A DNA stretch of 7,591 nucleotides from JADFNO01 sp965369945 (GCA_965369945.1 CBDUST010000230.1:1-7591), one strand, 5' to 3'; positions 1 through 7,525 are shown, counted from the stretch's first letter. Numbers and translations are program-made. Notes: generated by a model not told the origin, from the sequence alone.

Positions 1-193
1 CGATCAGTATGCCGAGGATCATCAGGAATACCGAGGAGATACCGAAGGCGATGTACCACGCTCTGGGTGGTTTGGGTCTTTCGTTGACTCCGCAGATCGT
101 GTTGGTGACCGAACCGAATTCATCGTGGTTCAACACCAACGGCGCTCGGCGCGTCGGATCATCGAACGTGTTGTCTATGGGCAGCGTCGTCAT
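1..193 (-). CDS. actC: ActC, NrfD-like membrane quinol subunit of Alternative Complex III (N-terminal part only)
   Basis: The first 64 codons of a gene that continues past the left edge of the window. The visible protein has a hydrophilic N-terminus containing APLVLNHDEFGSVTNTI (residues 17-33), then the stretch RAWYIAFGIS (44-53) entering the first transmembrane helix. This layout, a short polar leader followed by a W-Y-I-A-F-G helix start, is what ActC proteins show. ActC is an NrfD/PsrC-type integral membrane protein that binds quinol and passes electrons to the iron-sulfur clusters of ActB. The ATG overlaps the actB stop codon as ATGA (190-193), and an AAGGA lies 11 bases upstream (205-209) inside actB, so translation is probably coupled to actB. 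The identification rests on position directly after actB plus these N-terminal motifs. The conserved quinol-site residues are outside the window. Confidence 0.88.
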   Translation of the reverse strand, partial: MTTLPIDNTFDDPTRRAPLVLNHDEFGSVTNTICGVNERPKPPRAWYIAFGISSVFLMILGILI

Positions 194-3100
194 CCGTGAT
201 CAGGTCCTTGTGAACTCGGCGCGGCCCCGGCCAGACTCGGCGCGGGATTGCGAAGCTTGGCCATGTATCTGGTCCGTGGCTTGGGATTGAGTTCCTCCAG
301 CATCTCGTAGGTGCGCTCGTGGGCGTGTAGCTTCGCTACACGGCTGCTGGGATCGGCCAGATCTCCGAAGACAATCGCTTGGGCTGGGCATGCTTGCGCA
401 CAAGCTGGGACTACGCTGCCATCCGGAACGGTCACTCGGCTGGAACGATCCTCGGGCTTGGCCTTCACCCATTCGTTCTTGGCCTTGATCTTGCCCACGC
501 TGATGCGCTGAATGCAGTAGGTGCATTTCTCCATCACGCCGCGGCTGCGAACCGTCACTTCCGGATTGTGCTGCAATTGCTGCAACGGATGCGTATCTGA
601 CTGCGGCCGGGTGTAGTAGCTGGGCTTGACGTGCATGAACCCGGTCTCGCGCACCGGTTCACGCACCTGGTAATCAAAGAAGTTGAACCGCCGGACTTTG
701 TACGGACAGTTGTTGGAGCAGTACCGCGTGCCTATACAACGGTTGTAGATCATCACGTTCAGACCGTCTCGATCGTGGGTGGTCGCCGCCACCGGGCAGA
801 CCTCCTCGCATGCGGCGTTCTCGCAGTGCATGCACGGCACCGGCTGCATCGCCACCGAATCTGGCGCCTCGGTGTCATGCCCACGGAAGTACCGATCGAC
901 CCGTATCCAGTGCATCTCGCGCCCGCGCTTCACCTGATCCTTGCCCACGATCGGAATGTTGTTCTCCGCCTGGCATGCGACGACACACGCGCTGCACCCG
1001 GTGCAGGAGGTCAGGTCGATCGACATCGCCCATTTGTAGTCCGCATTGTCCAGATTGCTCTCGTTCCAGAGCGATAATCGATGCGCCACGTGAACACGAT
1101 GGGGGGCAAAATCGGGATGCTTCTTGTAGTCGTCGAGGTTCGCTTCGCGGAAGATGGTGGGCAGACGCTTTTGTGTGCCTTCGCCGCCGGTGGTATCCAA
1201 CGCATGATGGTGCTGCGTGAGAGCAAGCTCGTACGACCCGCCTGTCTTCGTGATCGTCGCGCCGCCGACAAACCCCATCGAGTTGGATTGTCGCAACTGA
1301 TAGAAGTCAAAGCCCGCATCCTCAGCAATACGCCCCACGCCGCTGCGACCGTACCCCAGCGTCAATGTCGCAGATTGAGCATGTTGGCCGGGCATAATCA
1401 ACACAGCTGCTTCCACTTGCGATCCGCCGTTGACCGAGACGTTGACCAAATCCCCCGTACTAAGGCCAAGATTCTGAGCCGCCGACGGACTGATCTGCAC
1501 CGCGTTATCCCACGTCAGTTTCGTCAGCGGATCGGGCAGCTCTTGAAGCCAGCCGTTGTTGGCGAACCGGCCGTCGTACACCGAGCGATCGCTGCTGAAT
1601 ACCAGCTCCATGCCGGGCCGTTCCTGCAAGGCCTTCGAGGCCAATGCGATGATCCAATTCCCTGCTTCGCTCGCCTGAACCGCAGGTGACTGCTCGGCAA
1701 ATGCGCTTCCAGCGACAAACCCATCATGCAGCGTGCGCCGCCAATGACGCTCGAAGTCCCGGTCGCCCGTCACGCCGCCGAAGCCGCGCCGAACGATGTC
1801 GTACCCTGCGGTAACGTCGTCGCCGTTGATGATCGCCAGCAGCTCGATCGGACTCCGCCCGCCGAACAACGGCTCGATCAACGGCTGGGTCAGCCCAATC
1901 GTGCCATCATAAGCCCGAGCCTCGCCCCAACTTTCCAAGTAATGTGCGCGAGGCAGATGCCAGGTGCAGAGTTTCGAGGTTTCGTTTACGTAATTACTCA
2001 AATGGACTGTAGTTGACACCGTGCCGAGCTTGGCGGTGAAATTCACATCGGCTGGGGCGTTGTACGCGGGATTCCCGCCGAGGATCACCAACGTGTCTAC
2101 TTGGCTGGCATCCATATCCGCTGCTAACGCCTTGATCGACGCCGCTTGCGGCTTCGCGTCCGGACGAGCCGTATAGCTTACCGTTCGCCCCACATTACCA
2201 AGCTCTGCGTTGAGCAAGTGGGCCAATGCATGCACCTGAGCCGGCTGTCGCGGCCCGACCACGATCAGACACTCGCCGCGATGGCTCTGCAAATCGCTTG
2301 CGATCTGCTGCACAATCTTTTCGTCGACGTCGATGCTGCCGACCCAGTTCGACGCCGCCGAAGATAGTAACTTGGCCAGATGACCCGCCACGGCGCCAAT
2401 ATCGCCCGAGCGCACCGCCACCCGGTGGTCAGCGTTCGCGCCGGTCAGGCTATAGCCGCTCTCGACCACATAGAGTCGATTCATCGTCTTGCCGGCATCA
2501 TCTGCCCGCCGACCGGAGGCGAAGTCACGCGTGTGCTTCACCGCTGCCGGATGACTGCAAAGGAAATCCGAATCGAGTGAGAGAATGATCTTGGCTCGAT
2601 CGAAATGATATTGCGCGCGATACGGTGAACCGAACGCGACCATCGAGCCCGCCAGCTCGTTGTCGTTGTTCAGCGGTTCATACTCGTACCACTTGGTCTT
2701 GGGCATGGCTTGGAGAAGTCGCCGCTTCATGTCCAAGACGCTGGGTGATGCGGTGGCCTCACTGAGGATGCACAGGCCGTTGCCATCGGCATCGCGAAGC
2801 GACGCAAAGTGCGTGCTCGCCCAGCTGGTGAAGTCGCTCCACGTCGACTCTTGATTGGTGTGCAATGGGTGGCGGCTTCGGTCCGGATCATACAATTCCA
2901 GCACGCTTGCCTGCGCCCAAGCATCCGTCGCGCCGCGATTGATTGGGTGCTGGGGATTGCCTTCGATCTTGATCGGCCGACCGTCGTAGCTGGTCACCAG
3001 CAACCCACTGGCCACACCACCCAATTCCATCGATGTGGCGTATGACTGGGGAATGCCGGGCAATCGCCCGTTGGGTCGGCTTGCATAGGGCGCGATTTTT

Positions 3101-3333
3101 TCTTCAGGCCAGCGCCGACAACCCGAAAGGCCCATCCCCGCCAACGCCAACGACGCACCCATGATCTTCAGGAACTCGCGTCGCTCGGATGAATCGAGCA
3201 TCTGGGTTGCACCGGCAGGAAATTCGCGGAACATGAACTCCCGGAACTCGGGGGTGTCTGCAAAGTCTTCCAGGCTCCGCCAGTACGTCTTTCCTGTGCG
3301 CGGTCGTGGCGCAGTGTTGTCTACCGATGGCAT
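190..3333 (-). CDS. actB: ActB, Mo-oxidoreductase-like/iron-sulfur subunit of Alternative Complex III
   Basis: A 1047-residue periplasm-facing electron-transfer subunit. Residues 17-39 (YWRSLEDFADTPEF and following) are the N-terminal signature of ActB. A Tat-type motif ERREFLK (50-56) precedes a hydrophobic stretch ending in LSGC (69-72), which resembles a lipobox. Residues about 80-760 resemble the molybdopterin oxidoreductase fold (for example KIEGNPQHPINRG, 122-134), but the Cys that would follow in real Mo enzymes is absent, as expected for the cofactor-free ActB domain. The C-terminal part is NrfC/PsrB-like, with four cysteine groups: C777/C780/C783/C787; C834/C837/C842/C846; C866/T869/C872/C876; C937/C940/C978/C982. 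The Thr at 869 leaves 15 cysteines, matching three [4Fe-4S] and one [3Fe-4S] cluster as described for ACIII. An AGGA lies 9 bases before the ATG (3343-3346). The gene overlaps actA by 13 bases and actC by 4. No frameshift or truncation is seen. Confidence 0.97.
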   Translation of the reverse strand: MPSVDNTAPRPRTGKTYWRSLEDFADTPEFREFMFREFPAGATQMLDSSERREFLKIMGASLALAGMGLSGCRRWPEEKIAPYASRPNGRLPGIPQSYATSMELGGVASGLLVTSYDGRPIKIEGNPQHPINRGATDAWAQASVLELYDPDRSRHPLHTNQESTWSDFTSWASTHFASLRDADGNGLCILSEATASPSVLDMKRRLLQAMPKTKWYEYEPLNNDNELAGSMVAFGSPYRAQYHFDRAKIILSLDSDFLCSHPAAVKHTRDFASGRRADDAGKTMNRLYVVESGYSLTGANADHRVAVRSGDIGAVAGHLAKLLSSAASNWVGSIDVDEKIVQQIASDLQSHRGECLIVVGPRQPAQVHALAHLLNAELGNVGRTVSYTARPDAKPQAASIKALAADMDASQVDTLVILGGNPAYNAPADVNFTAKLGTVSTTVHLSNYVNETSKLCTWHLPRAHYLESWGEARAYDGTIGLTQPLIEPLFGGRSPIELLAIINGDDVTAGYDIVRRGFGGVTGDRDFERHWRRTLHDGFVAGSAFAEQSPAVQASEAGNWIIALASKALQERPGMELVFSSDRSVYDGRFANNGWLQELPDPLTKLTWDNAVQISPSAAQNLGLSTGDLVNVSVNGGSQVEAAVLIMPGQHAQSATLTLGYGRSGVGRIAEDAGFDFYQLRQSNSMGFVGGATITKTGGSYELALTQHHHALDTTGGEGTQKRLPTIFREANLDDYKKHPDFAPHRVHVAHRLSLWNESNLDNADYKWAMSIDLTSCTGCSACVVACQAENNIPIVGKDQVKRGREMHWIRVDRYFRGHDTEAPDSVAMQPVPCMHCENAACEEVCPVAATTHDRDGLNVMIYNRCIGTRYCSNNCPYKVRRFNFFDYQVREPVRETGFMHVKPSYYTRPQSDTHPLQQLQHNPEVTVRSRGVMEKCTYCIQRISVGKIKAKNEWVKAKPEDRSSRVTVPDGSVVPACAQACPAQAIVFGDLADPSSRVAKLHAHERTYEMLEELNPKPRTRYMAKLRNPAPSLAGAAPSSQGPDHG

Positions 3334-4031
3334 GTGGAGCAGTCCTGCAAGTGGCCGATGTCGCTGCGGTTCTCAGCGAGATTGATATTGAGGTTGTTCA
3401 GCCAGAATTCGTGATACGCCTCGGGCGAGTCAAACTGACCTTCCGCCTCGGCATCATCTTCGAAATTCCACCCAAGATCGGTCACGAGTTTCGGATCACG
3501 AACACGAAGGTCCGGATTACGATGGCACGAGAGGCACCAGCCCATGCTCAGCGTTTCCTGCTGCGTGACCACTTCCATCTTGTCAACGCGGCCGTGACAT
3601 TCCACGCAGCTCACGCCTCGGGTCACATGCACCGTATGACTGAAGTAGGCAAAGTCGGGCAGATCATGCACGCGAACCCACTGCACGGGCATTCCCGTCG
3701 CGTAACTCTCGTTCAAGGCTGTCAGTTTCGGGCTCTCCCTGTGAATCTGCGTGTGACAGTTCATGCACGTTTGCGTCGGCGGGATCGCGGCCTTGTTGGC
3801 ATACTCCACCGTGTTATGGCAGTACCGGCAGTCGATGCCCATTTGCCCAGCGTGTATGCGATGGCTGAACGGCACCGGCTGAACCGGTTGATACCCAACA
3901 TCCGTCGTCAGTGGACTGAACCCGTAGGTCACCAGCAGCGCCGCATACAGAGGCCCAACGGCAGCCAGAGCACATAGCGTCGGCAAGAGCGCATTGCTCC
4001 ACTTCGGAAATACGTAGTGGTACCGGCCCAT
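3321..4031 (-). CDS. actA: ActA, pentaheme cytochrome c subunit of Alternative Complex III
   Basis: A 236-residue membrane-anchored multiheme cytochrome. One transmembrane segment lies at about residues 15-37 and anchors the protein, with the heme domain in the periplasm. Five CXXCH heme c motifs are visible: CRYCH (68-72), CMNCH (89-93), CVECH (142-146), CLSCH (166-170) and CSTCH (231-235). The last sits one residue before the stop. Five hemes and this length are typical of ActA, which with the mono-heme ActE carries electrons away from ActB. Several extra histidines (H57, H60, H132, H135) are candidate distal ligands. I chose the ATG at 4031 rather than the in-frame TTG just before it (4034), because the ATG has AAGG nine bases upstream and gives the more usual start. 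It is the first gene of the operon, about 30 bases behind a strong promoter, and overlaps actB by 13 bases. Confidence 0.96.
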   Translation of the reverse strand: MGRYHYVFPKWSNALLPTLCALAAVGPLYAALLVTYGFSPLTTDVGYQPVQPVPFSHRIHAGQMGIDCRYCHNTVEYANKAAIPPTQTCMNCHTQIHRESPKLTALNESYATGMPVQWVRVHDLPDFAYFSHTVHVTRGVSCVECHGRVDKMEVVTQQETLSMGWCLSCHRNPDLRVRDPKLVTDLGWNFEDDAEAEGQFDSPEAYHEFWLNNLNINLAENRSDIGHLQDCSTCHR

Positions 4032-4062
4032 CAAGCTGTGCCTTTTTTCACAAAGTCGGGCG

Positions 4063-4091
4063 ATCGTAGTGACGCCCTAATGGTGTGTCAA
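4063..4091 (-). promoter_or_regulatory. Sigma-70-type promoter of the act operon
   Basis: Reading the minus strand, a perfect -35 box TTGACA (4086-4091) is followed by exactly 17 bases and a -10 box TACGAT (4063-4068, four of six consensus bases). Initiation would fall near 4056, giving a leader of about 25 bases before the actA ATG at 4031, with AAGG as ribosome site. Position, orientation and spacing all fit a housekeeping promoter driving actABC and the genes after it. No operator-like palindrome overlaps it that I can see. Confidence 0.72.
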
Positions 4092-4378
4092 GATCACAAC
4101 ATGGGCATCCCGGTCCTTCCAAATAGGCCGTCCGGCGACCAATTACTCGGCGCAAACTCCCCCCTGAACCCAACTTCAAATCAGATAACTTAGTCCATAA
4201 TAGTGCGAGCACCCAAAGACCCCCGCCCCTTTCCCTACTCAGCTATGAGCCAAATACACCAGCGGCGGTTGTCCGCTTGGCGAACTATGAACCACATTCC
4301 ATCCGGCAACTCATCGGCTTTGCATCACTACTAGGCTTGAGATATTGCATCGACCCCCGCACCTCCCATCCAACCGCC
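4092..4378. other. Intergenic stretch between the permease and act genes, no gene recognised
   Basis: About 290 bases between the permease stop and the act promoter. Both flanking genes run leftwards, so it is the 3' region of the permease and the upstream region of act. I see no convincing coding frame: the only small ATG frame with a stop (plus strand from 4245, about 29 codons) has no ribosome site or recognisable protein. A short hairpin AGCGG/CCGCT with a 7-base loop lies near 4260-4277, without a following T-run. GGCGGTTG at 4264-4271 is complementary to CAACCGCC at 4371-4378, which could pair over about 100 bases or be chance. No clear rho-independent terminator for the permease gene was found. 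Confidence 0.5.
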
Positions 4379-6499
4379 TCAAGGTTCTGGTGACTCGTCG
4401 GCACCGGCCCGAAGTTCCGCAGCGTACCGCTTCTGGACTTCCTCGATCCCGCTGACGCTGCCGATGACGGTCAAACGATCCCCCTCCCTGATGACCGTCT
4501 CGCCACGAGGCACGATTGTCTCATCAGCCCGGTGAATGACAGCAACCAGACAACCGGTGGGGATGTCCAGCTCTCGCAGCGGGCGGCCGATCATCAACGC
4601 GGCCGGTGAACCGCTCAGAACGTGCAGGGAAACATGCCGATCGTGTCGTAACAGGATTTCCTTGAGTTCCCGTTCGTCGGTGGCGGCCAACCATCCACTC
4701 ATGAACCCCTCCTGGCTGACCTGCCCGGCCAATTGGGCCAGGATGCGAAGATGTTGGCGGGGATCCTCATCGGGACTGACGAGGAAGAAGATCGCATGGG
4801 TGTTGCTCGATTCGTGCGTCCCTCCGAACACATCGCCTGTGGAGATATGAATCCCATCGCGGCTTCGCACGACCACCAGATGCGGAACCGCGATCCCGGG
4901 CAGTCGAAGATGGGGCAGCGCCACACCGCCGGTAACCGGAGTTGCCCCGGTTCGGGTGCCTTGCAGGAAGCCCTCGCACAACGTCTCAGCCGTAAGCGGA
5001 AGCCGCTCGGCCAGCAGCATTGATGCCCGAGAAGCGATGTCTTCGAACGATTCGTTCGCCTCGGCGTCAATCGCGATCCCCCGCACCACGACTTCGTCGA
5101 ATGGATCCTCCTCCCGCAACCCCTTCTCCTGCATGATACCCCGCAGCTCGCGTTCCAGGTCGTGGAACCGGCGTCGGCCGAGCCGTTCGAACACGTGATA
5201 GATCGCCCCGTGCCGCTCGACGCGTTTGCGGGCGTAGATGACGTACCACGTCACCCCGACCCCGATCACCCCCAACGAGAACAACGCGGACAGCCAACCC
5301 ATCTCTACGATCACCCAGACCGGGGCGATGATCCCCACGATCTGCATCCACGGATACAGTGGCGAGCGATATCCCGGGTCATACGATTCGATCTCACTTT
5401 CGCGCATGACGATCACCGCCAGGCACAGCAGGGCGAACATCAACAGCTGAAACGCGCTAGCGAGCTTGGCGATCCGGATCGGGTCCAGCACAAGCAGGAA
5501 GAACAGGATCGCTGCGACCGTAAGAAAGATCGACACCGTTGGTGTCCCGCGCTTGCCCACGGCGCCGAGGATTCGCGGCAAGAGGTGATCTCGGCTCATC
5601 GCCATGGGATAGCGCGACGCGCTGAGGATGCAAGCGTTGGCTACTGAAGAGAACGCCAGCAAGGCCGCTAGCGAAACTGCCACGACGCCCCATTTGACAC
5701 CGAACCCTTCCGCTGTCTTTTCCACCGGGGTCAAGGTCTCAGCAAGCTGCTCCCAGCCGACGACCCCCACCATTACGCCGATACCCAGCGCATATACCAA
5801 TACCGCCGTGCCCAGGGCCAGGAATATCCCCAAGGGAAGGTTGCGCTCGGGGTTCTTCACTTCCTCCGAGACGCTGGCGATGTTCGTCACGCCAACGTAG
5901 CTGATGAACACCAACCCGGCGGTCGAGACGATTGATGTGAATCCTTTATCGAAGAAACCGCTGAAGTGATCGGCCTTCACATGCACCGACCCCCGCGCGA
6001 TGAACCAGGCGAGGATGGCTAAGAGTCCCAGCACCAACGCGATCTGAAAGCCACCGACCTTCTTCGCCCCCCACAGATTGACCACGCCGAACAGGACAGC
6101 CAGCCCGGCCGCGATCAGCATGACCGGCGCGTCGCGGAAGACCAGCGCGACATACGCCCCGAGACCGATCAGGGCGAAGGCCGCTTTGAGCACCAACGCC
6201 AACCATGTTCCGAACCCCCCGATCGTTCCCGCCAACGGTCCCAAGCTGCGATCAAGAAAGTAGTACGCCCCGCCGGCTCTGGGCATGGCCGTGGCCAACT
6301 CGACGATGCTGAACGTTGCCGGCAACAGCAGCACCGCCGCGATCAAATAACACAACACCACGGCCGGCCCGGCTTCGGCCGCCGCAAGGCCCGGCAAAAG
6401 GAAGAAGCCGGCGCTGAGCGTCGTGCCCGTCGCGATTGCGTACACGCCGAACAGCGACAGTTCCTTCTTGAGACGCTTCGTGTGGTCCGGTATGGCCAT
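4379..6499 (-). CDS. APC-superfamily amino acid permease fused to PTS EIIA-like and TrkA_C domains
   Basis: A 706-residue inner-membrane transporter with a large cytosolic tail. Residues about 15-422 hold roughly twelve hydrophobic helices of the APC amino acid/polyamine/organocation fold, including the glycine-rich first helix (ATGTTLSAGFFLLPG, 23-37) and the conserved PRAGGAYYFLDRSLGP (73-88). A charged linker (424-483) leads to a PTS EIIA type-2-like domain (about 484-622), with the active-site-type motif GVALPHLRLPG (H530). A TrkA_C/RCK_C-like domain (about 624-694) follows, ending in GDRLTVIGS. The substrate cannot be read from sequence; uptake or exchange of an amino acid is likely. The tail suggests control by phosphorylation of H530 and/or a ligand bound by the TrkA_C domain (inference). 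An upstream in-frame ATG at 6523 would add eight residues, but AGGGAGGG lies between the two ATGs and no ribosome site precedes the first. The gene is monocistronic in appearance and divergent from tatD. No PTS component is visible nearby. Confidence 0.9.
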   Translation of the reverse strand: MAIPDHTKRLKKELSLFGVYAIATGTTLSAGFFLLPGLAAAEAGPAVVLCYLIAAVLLLPATFSIVELATAMPRAGGAYYFLDRSLGPLAGTIGGFGTWLALVLKAAFALIGLGAYVALVFRDAPVMLIAAGLAVLFGVVNLWGAKKVGGFQIALVLGLLAILAWFIARGSVHVKADHFSGFFDKGFTSIVSTAGLVFISYVGVTNIASVSEEVKNPERNLPLGIFLALGTAVLVYALGIGVMVGVVGWEQLAETLTPVEKTAEGFGVKWGVVAVSLAALLAFSSVANACILSASRYPMAMSRDHLLPRILGAVGKRGTPTVSIFLTVAAILFFLLVLDPIRIAKLASAFQLLMFALLCLAVIVMRESEIESYDPGYRSPLYPWMQIVGIIAPVWVIVEMGWLSALFSLGVIGVGVTWYVIYARKRVERHGAIYHVFERLGRRRFHDLERELRGIMQEKGLREEDPFDEVVVRGIAIDAEANESFEDIASRASMLLAERLPLTAETLCEGFLQGTRTGATPVTGGVALPHLRLPGIAVPHLVVVRSRDGIHISTGDVFGGTHESSNTHAIFFLVSPDEDPRQHLRILAQLAGQVSQEGFMSGWLAATDERELKEILLRHDRHVSLHVLSGSPAALMIGRPLRELDIPTGCLVAVIHRADETIVPRGETVIREGDRLTVIGSVSGIEEVQKRYAAELRAGADESPEP

Positions 6500-6512
6500 C
6501 GGCGGTGGGCAT

Positions 6513-6520
6513 CCCTCCCT
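6513..6520 (-). promoter_or_regulatory. Ribosome binding site that decides the permease start
   Basis: On the minus strand AGGGAGGG lies directly after the upstream ATG (6521-6523) and about 13 bases before the ATG at 6497-6499. The spacing is longer than ideal, but no purine-rich site precedes the ATG at 6523. The downstream start also gives a protein beginning MAIPDHTKRLKKELSLFG, a usual N-terminus for this permease type. Confidence 0.5.
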
Positions 6521-6551
6521 CATGTCATCGCAAGACGGTAAGGCCGCATGG

Positions 6552-6557
6552 ATTGTA
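6552..6557 (-). promoter_or_regulatory. Possible -10 box for the permease gene
   Basis: TACAAT on the minus strand matches the -10 consensus at five of six positions and lies about 53 bases before the chosen permease start, so a transcript would begin near 6545. No good -35 box is visible at 16-18 bases upstream (the best is AGGTGA-like), so this is a tentative call. It sits in the short region between the two divergent genes. Confidence 0.3.
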
Positions 6558-6595
6558 CAGTGCCCGCGCTGGATTCACCTGCCGCGAGATCGCCC

Positions 6596-7402
6596 ATGAT
6601 CGACACGCACTGCCATCTCACGTTCGATCAGTTCGCTGGGCGCGTAGAGAGTGTGCTTGGGGATGCTCAGGCGGTTGGAGTCTGCGGCGCGATCACGGTC
6701 TCAACAACATCCGAAAACTGCCGGGCCGGTCTGGAACTCGCCCAGCTCTGCGAACACCTCTGGTGTACCGCCGGCGCCCATCCGTTGTACGCAGACGAGC
6801 CGTGCGACTGGTCCGTTATCAAGGAGGTCGCGCAGCATCCCAAATGTGTCGCGTGGGGTGAACTCGGCCTGGACAATCACTATGACAAGCCCTCACGAGC
6901 AGCCCAGAACGCTTTGCTTCATGAGCAGGTTGCCTTTATCGAGCGATGCACAAACGACGGGCTGAGCAAGCCGATTGTCGTTCACTGCCGTAAGGCCGTC
7001 GATGATCTGCTGCCGATCTTCCGAGCCGCGTCTTTCGATCCGTCGCGCTATGTCTTTCATTGTTTCAGCGAGACCGTCGATGATGCGCGGCGGATCCTGG
7101 ACTTCGGCGCATGGATCAGCTTCACGGGAATCGTCACGTTCAAGAACGCTGCTGAGGTAGCCGAAGCCGCAAAGCTCGTGCCCGGCGATCGAATCATGGT
7201 GGAGACGGATGCGCCGTTCCTCAGCCCTGAGCCGGTGCGCAAGATGTACCCCAACGAGCCGAAGAACGTCGTTCACACAGCTCAGTTCATCGCGAACCTG
7301 CGAGGTGTTGATCCTATTGACTTCGAAAGACAGCTTGATGCCAACGCCGAGCGCTTCTTCGACATCGAGCTGGGACCAACCTCGCGCCGATCGGACGTTT
7401 AG
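6596..7402 (+). CDS. tatD: TatD-family metal-dependent hydrolase (putative deoxyribonuclease)
   Basis: A 268-residue cytosolic TIM-barrel enzyme of the amidohydrolase superfamily, close to the usual 255-270 length. The metal-ligand set of the family is complete: H5 and H7 in MIDTHCHL, E89 in GELGLD, H130 in PIVVHCRKA, H155 in YVFHCFSET and D205 in VETDAPFLSPEP. The C-terminal part keeps the usual NEP motif (220-222) before a helix with IANLRG. TatD proteins are 3'-5' DNA exonucleases in some bacteria and have been linked to DNA repair and to D-amino-acyl-tRNA deacylation; which activity applies here is not shown by sequence. I chose the ATG at 6596 because the family normally begins MIDTHCH at residue 1. 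An in-frame ATG at 6548 would add 16 residues of unconserved sequence, although TAAGG just before it could serve as a ribosome site. The gene stands alone and is divergent from the permease. Confidence 0.93.
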   Translation: MIDTHCHLTFDQFAGRVESVLGDAQAVGVCGAITVSTTSENCRAGLELAQLCEHLWCTAGAHPLYADEPCDWSVIKEVAQHPKCVAWGELGLDNHYDKPSRAAQNALLHEQVAFIERCTNDGLSKPIVVHCRKAVDDLLPIFRAASFDPSRYVFHCFSETVDDARRILDFGAWISFTGIVTFKNAAEVAEAAKLVPGDRIMVETDAPFLSPEPVRKMYPNEPKNVVHTAQFIANLRGVDPIDFERQLDANAERFFDIELGPTSRRSDV

Positions 7403-7453
7403 CGGGTGACGCGCAGCGTCCCGGCGCTACACCTACCGCCGGTCTCGATCATG

Positions 7454-7525
7454 CTGTAGGGCAGACTTTGAGCCTGCCTCTTGTTCACAACGCCGACCCC
7501 GGCAGGCCCAAGGCCTGCCCTACAG
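7454..7525. repeat. Palindromic repeat unit 1 (paired inverted hairpins)
   Basis: Two 25-base arms (7454-7478 and 7501-7525) are inverted copies of each other with three differences, separated by a 22-base centre (7479-7500). Each arm alone also folds: the left core GGCAGACTTTGAGCCTGCC pairs over eight positions around TTG with one A/C mismatch, and the right core GGCAGGCCCAAGGCCTGCC pairs perfectly over eight around CAA. The unit lies about 50 bases after the tatD stop and could act as a transcription end or mRNA-stabilising structure (inference). The form recalls paired REP/BIME elements or a small palindromic mobile element. Confidence 0.85.

Noticed and set aside
1081..1689. A 202-codon open frame on the plus strand opposite actB
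   Set aside because: It lies wholly antisense to a well-identified gene, has low-complexity Arg/His/Ala-rich composition and no recognisable domain; it is a by-product of GC-rich codon use in actB.
190..3333. actB as a true molybdopterin enzyme (for example polysulfide or tetrathionate reductase)
   Set aside because: The N-terminal domain lacks the cysteine ligands of the Mo enzymes and the gene sits between a pentaheme cytochrome and an NrfD-like gene, which is the ACIII order.
3306..3977. A 223-codon open frame on the plus strand opposite actA
   Set aside because: It is antisense to the five heme motifs of actA and has no ribosome site or family resemblance.
4245..4334. A small plus-strand frame of about 29 codons in the intergenic region
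   Set aside because: It has no ribosome site, no recognisable sequence, and a length expected by chance.
5162..5647. A 161-codon plus-strand open frame inside the permease gene
   Set aside because: Its His/Asp/Arg/Gln-rich translation is the antisense image of a membrane-protein gene, not a real product.
7404..7422. Hairpin GACGC-GCA-GCGTC just after the tatD stop, considered as terminator
   Set aside because: The perfect stem is only five pairs and no T-run follows; it does not meet the rho-independent pattern.
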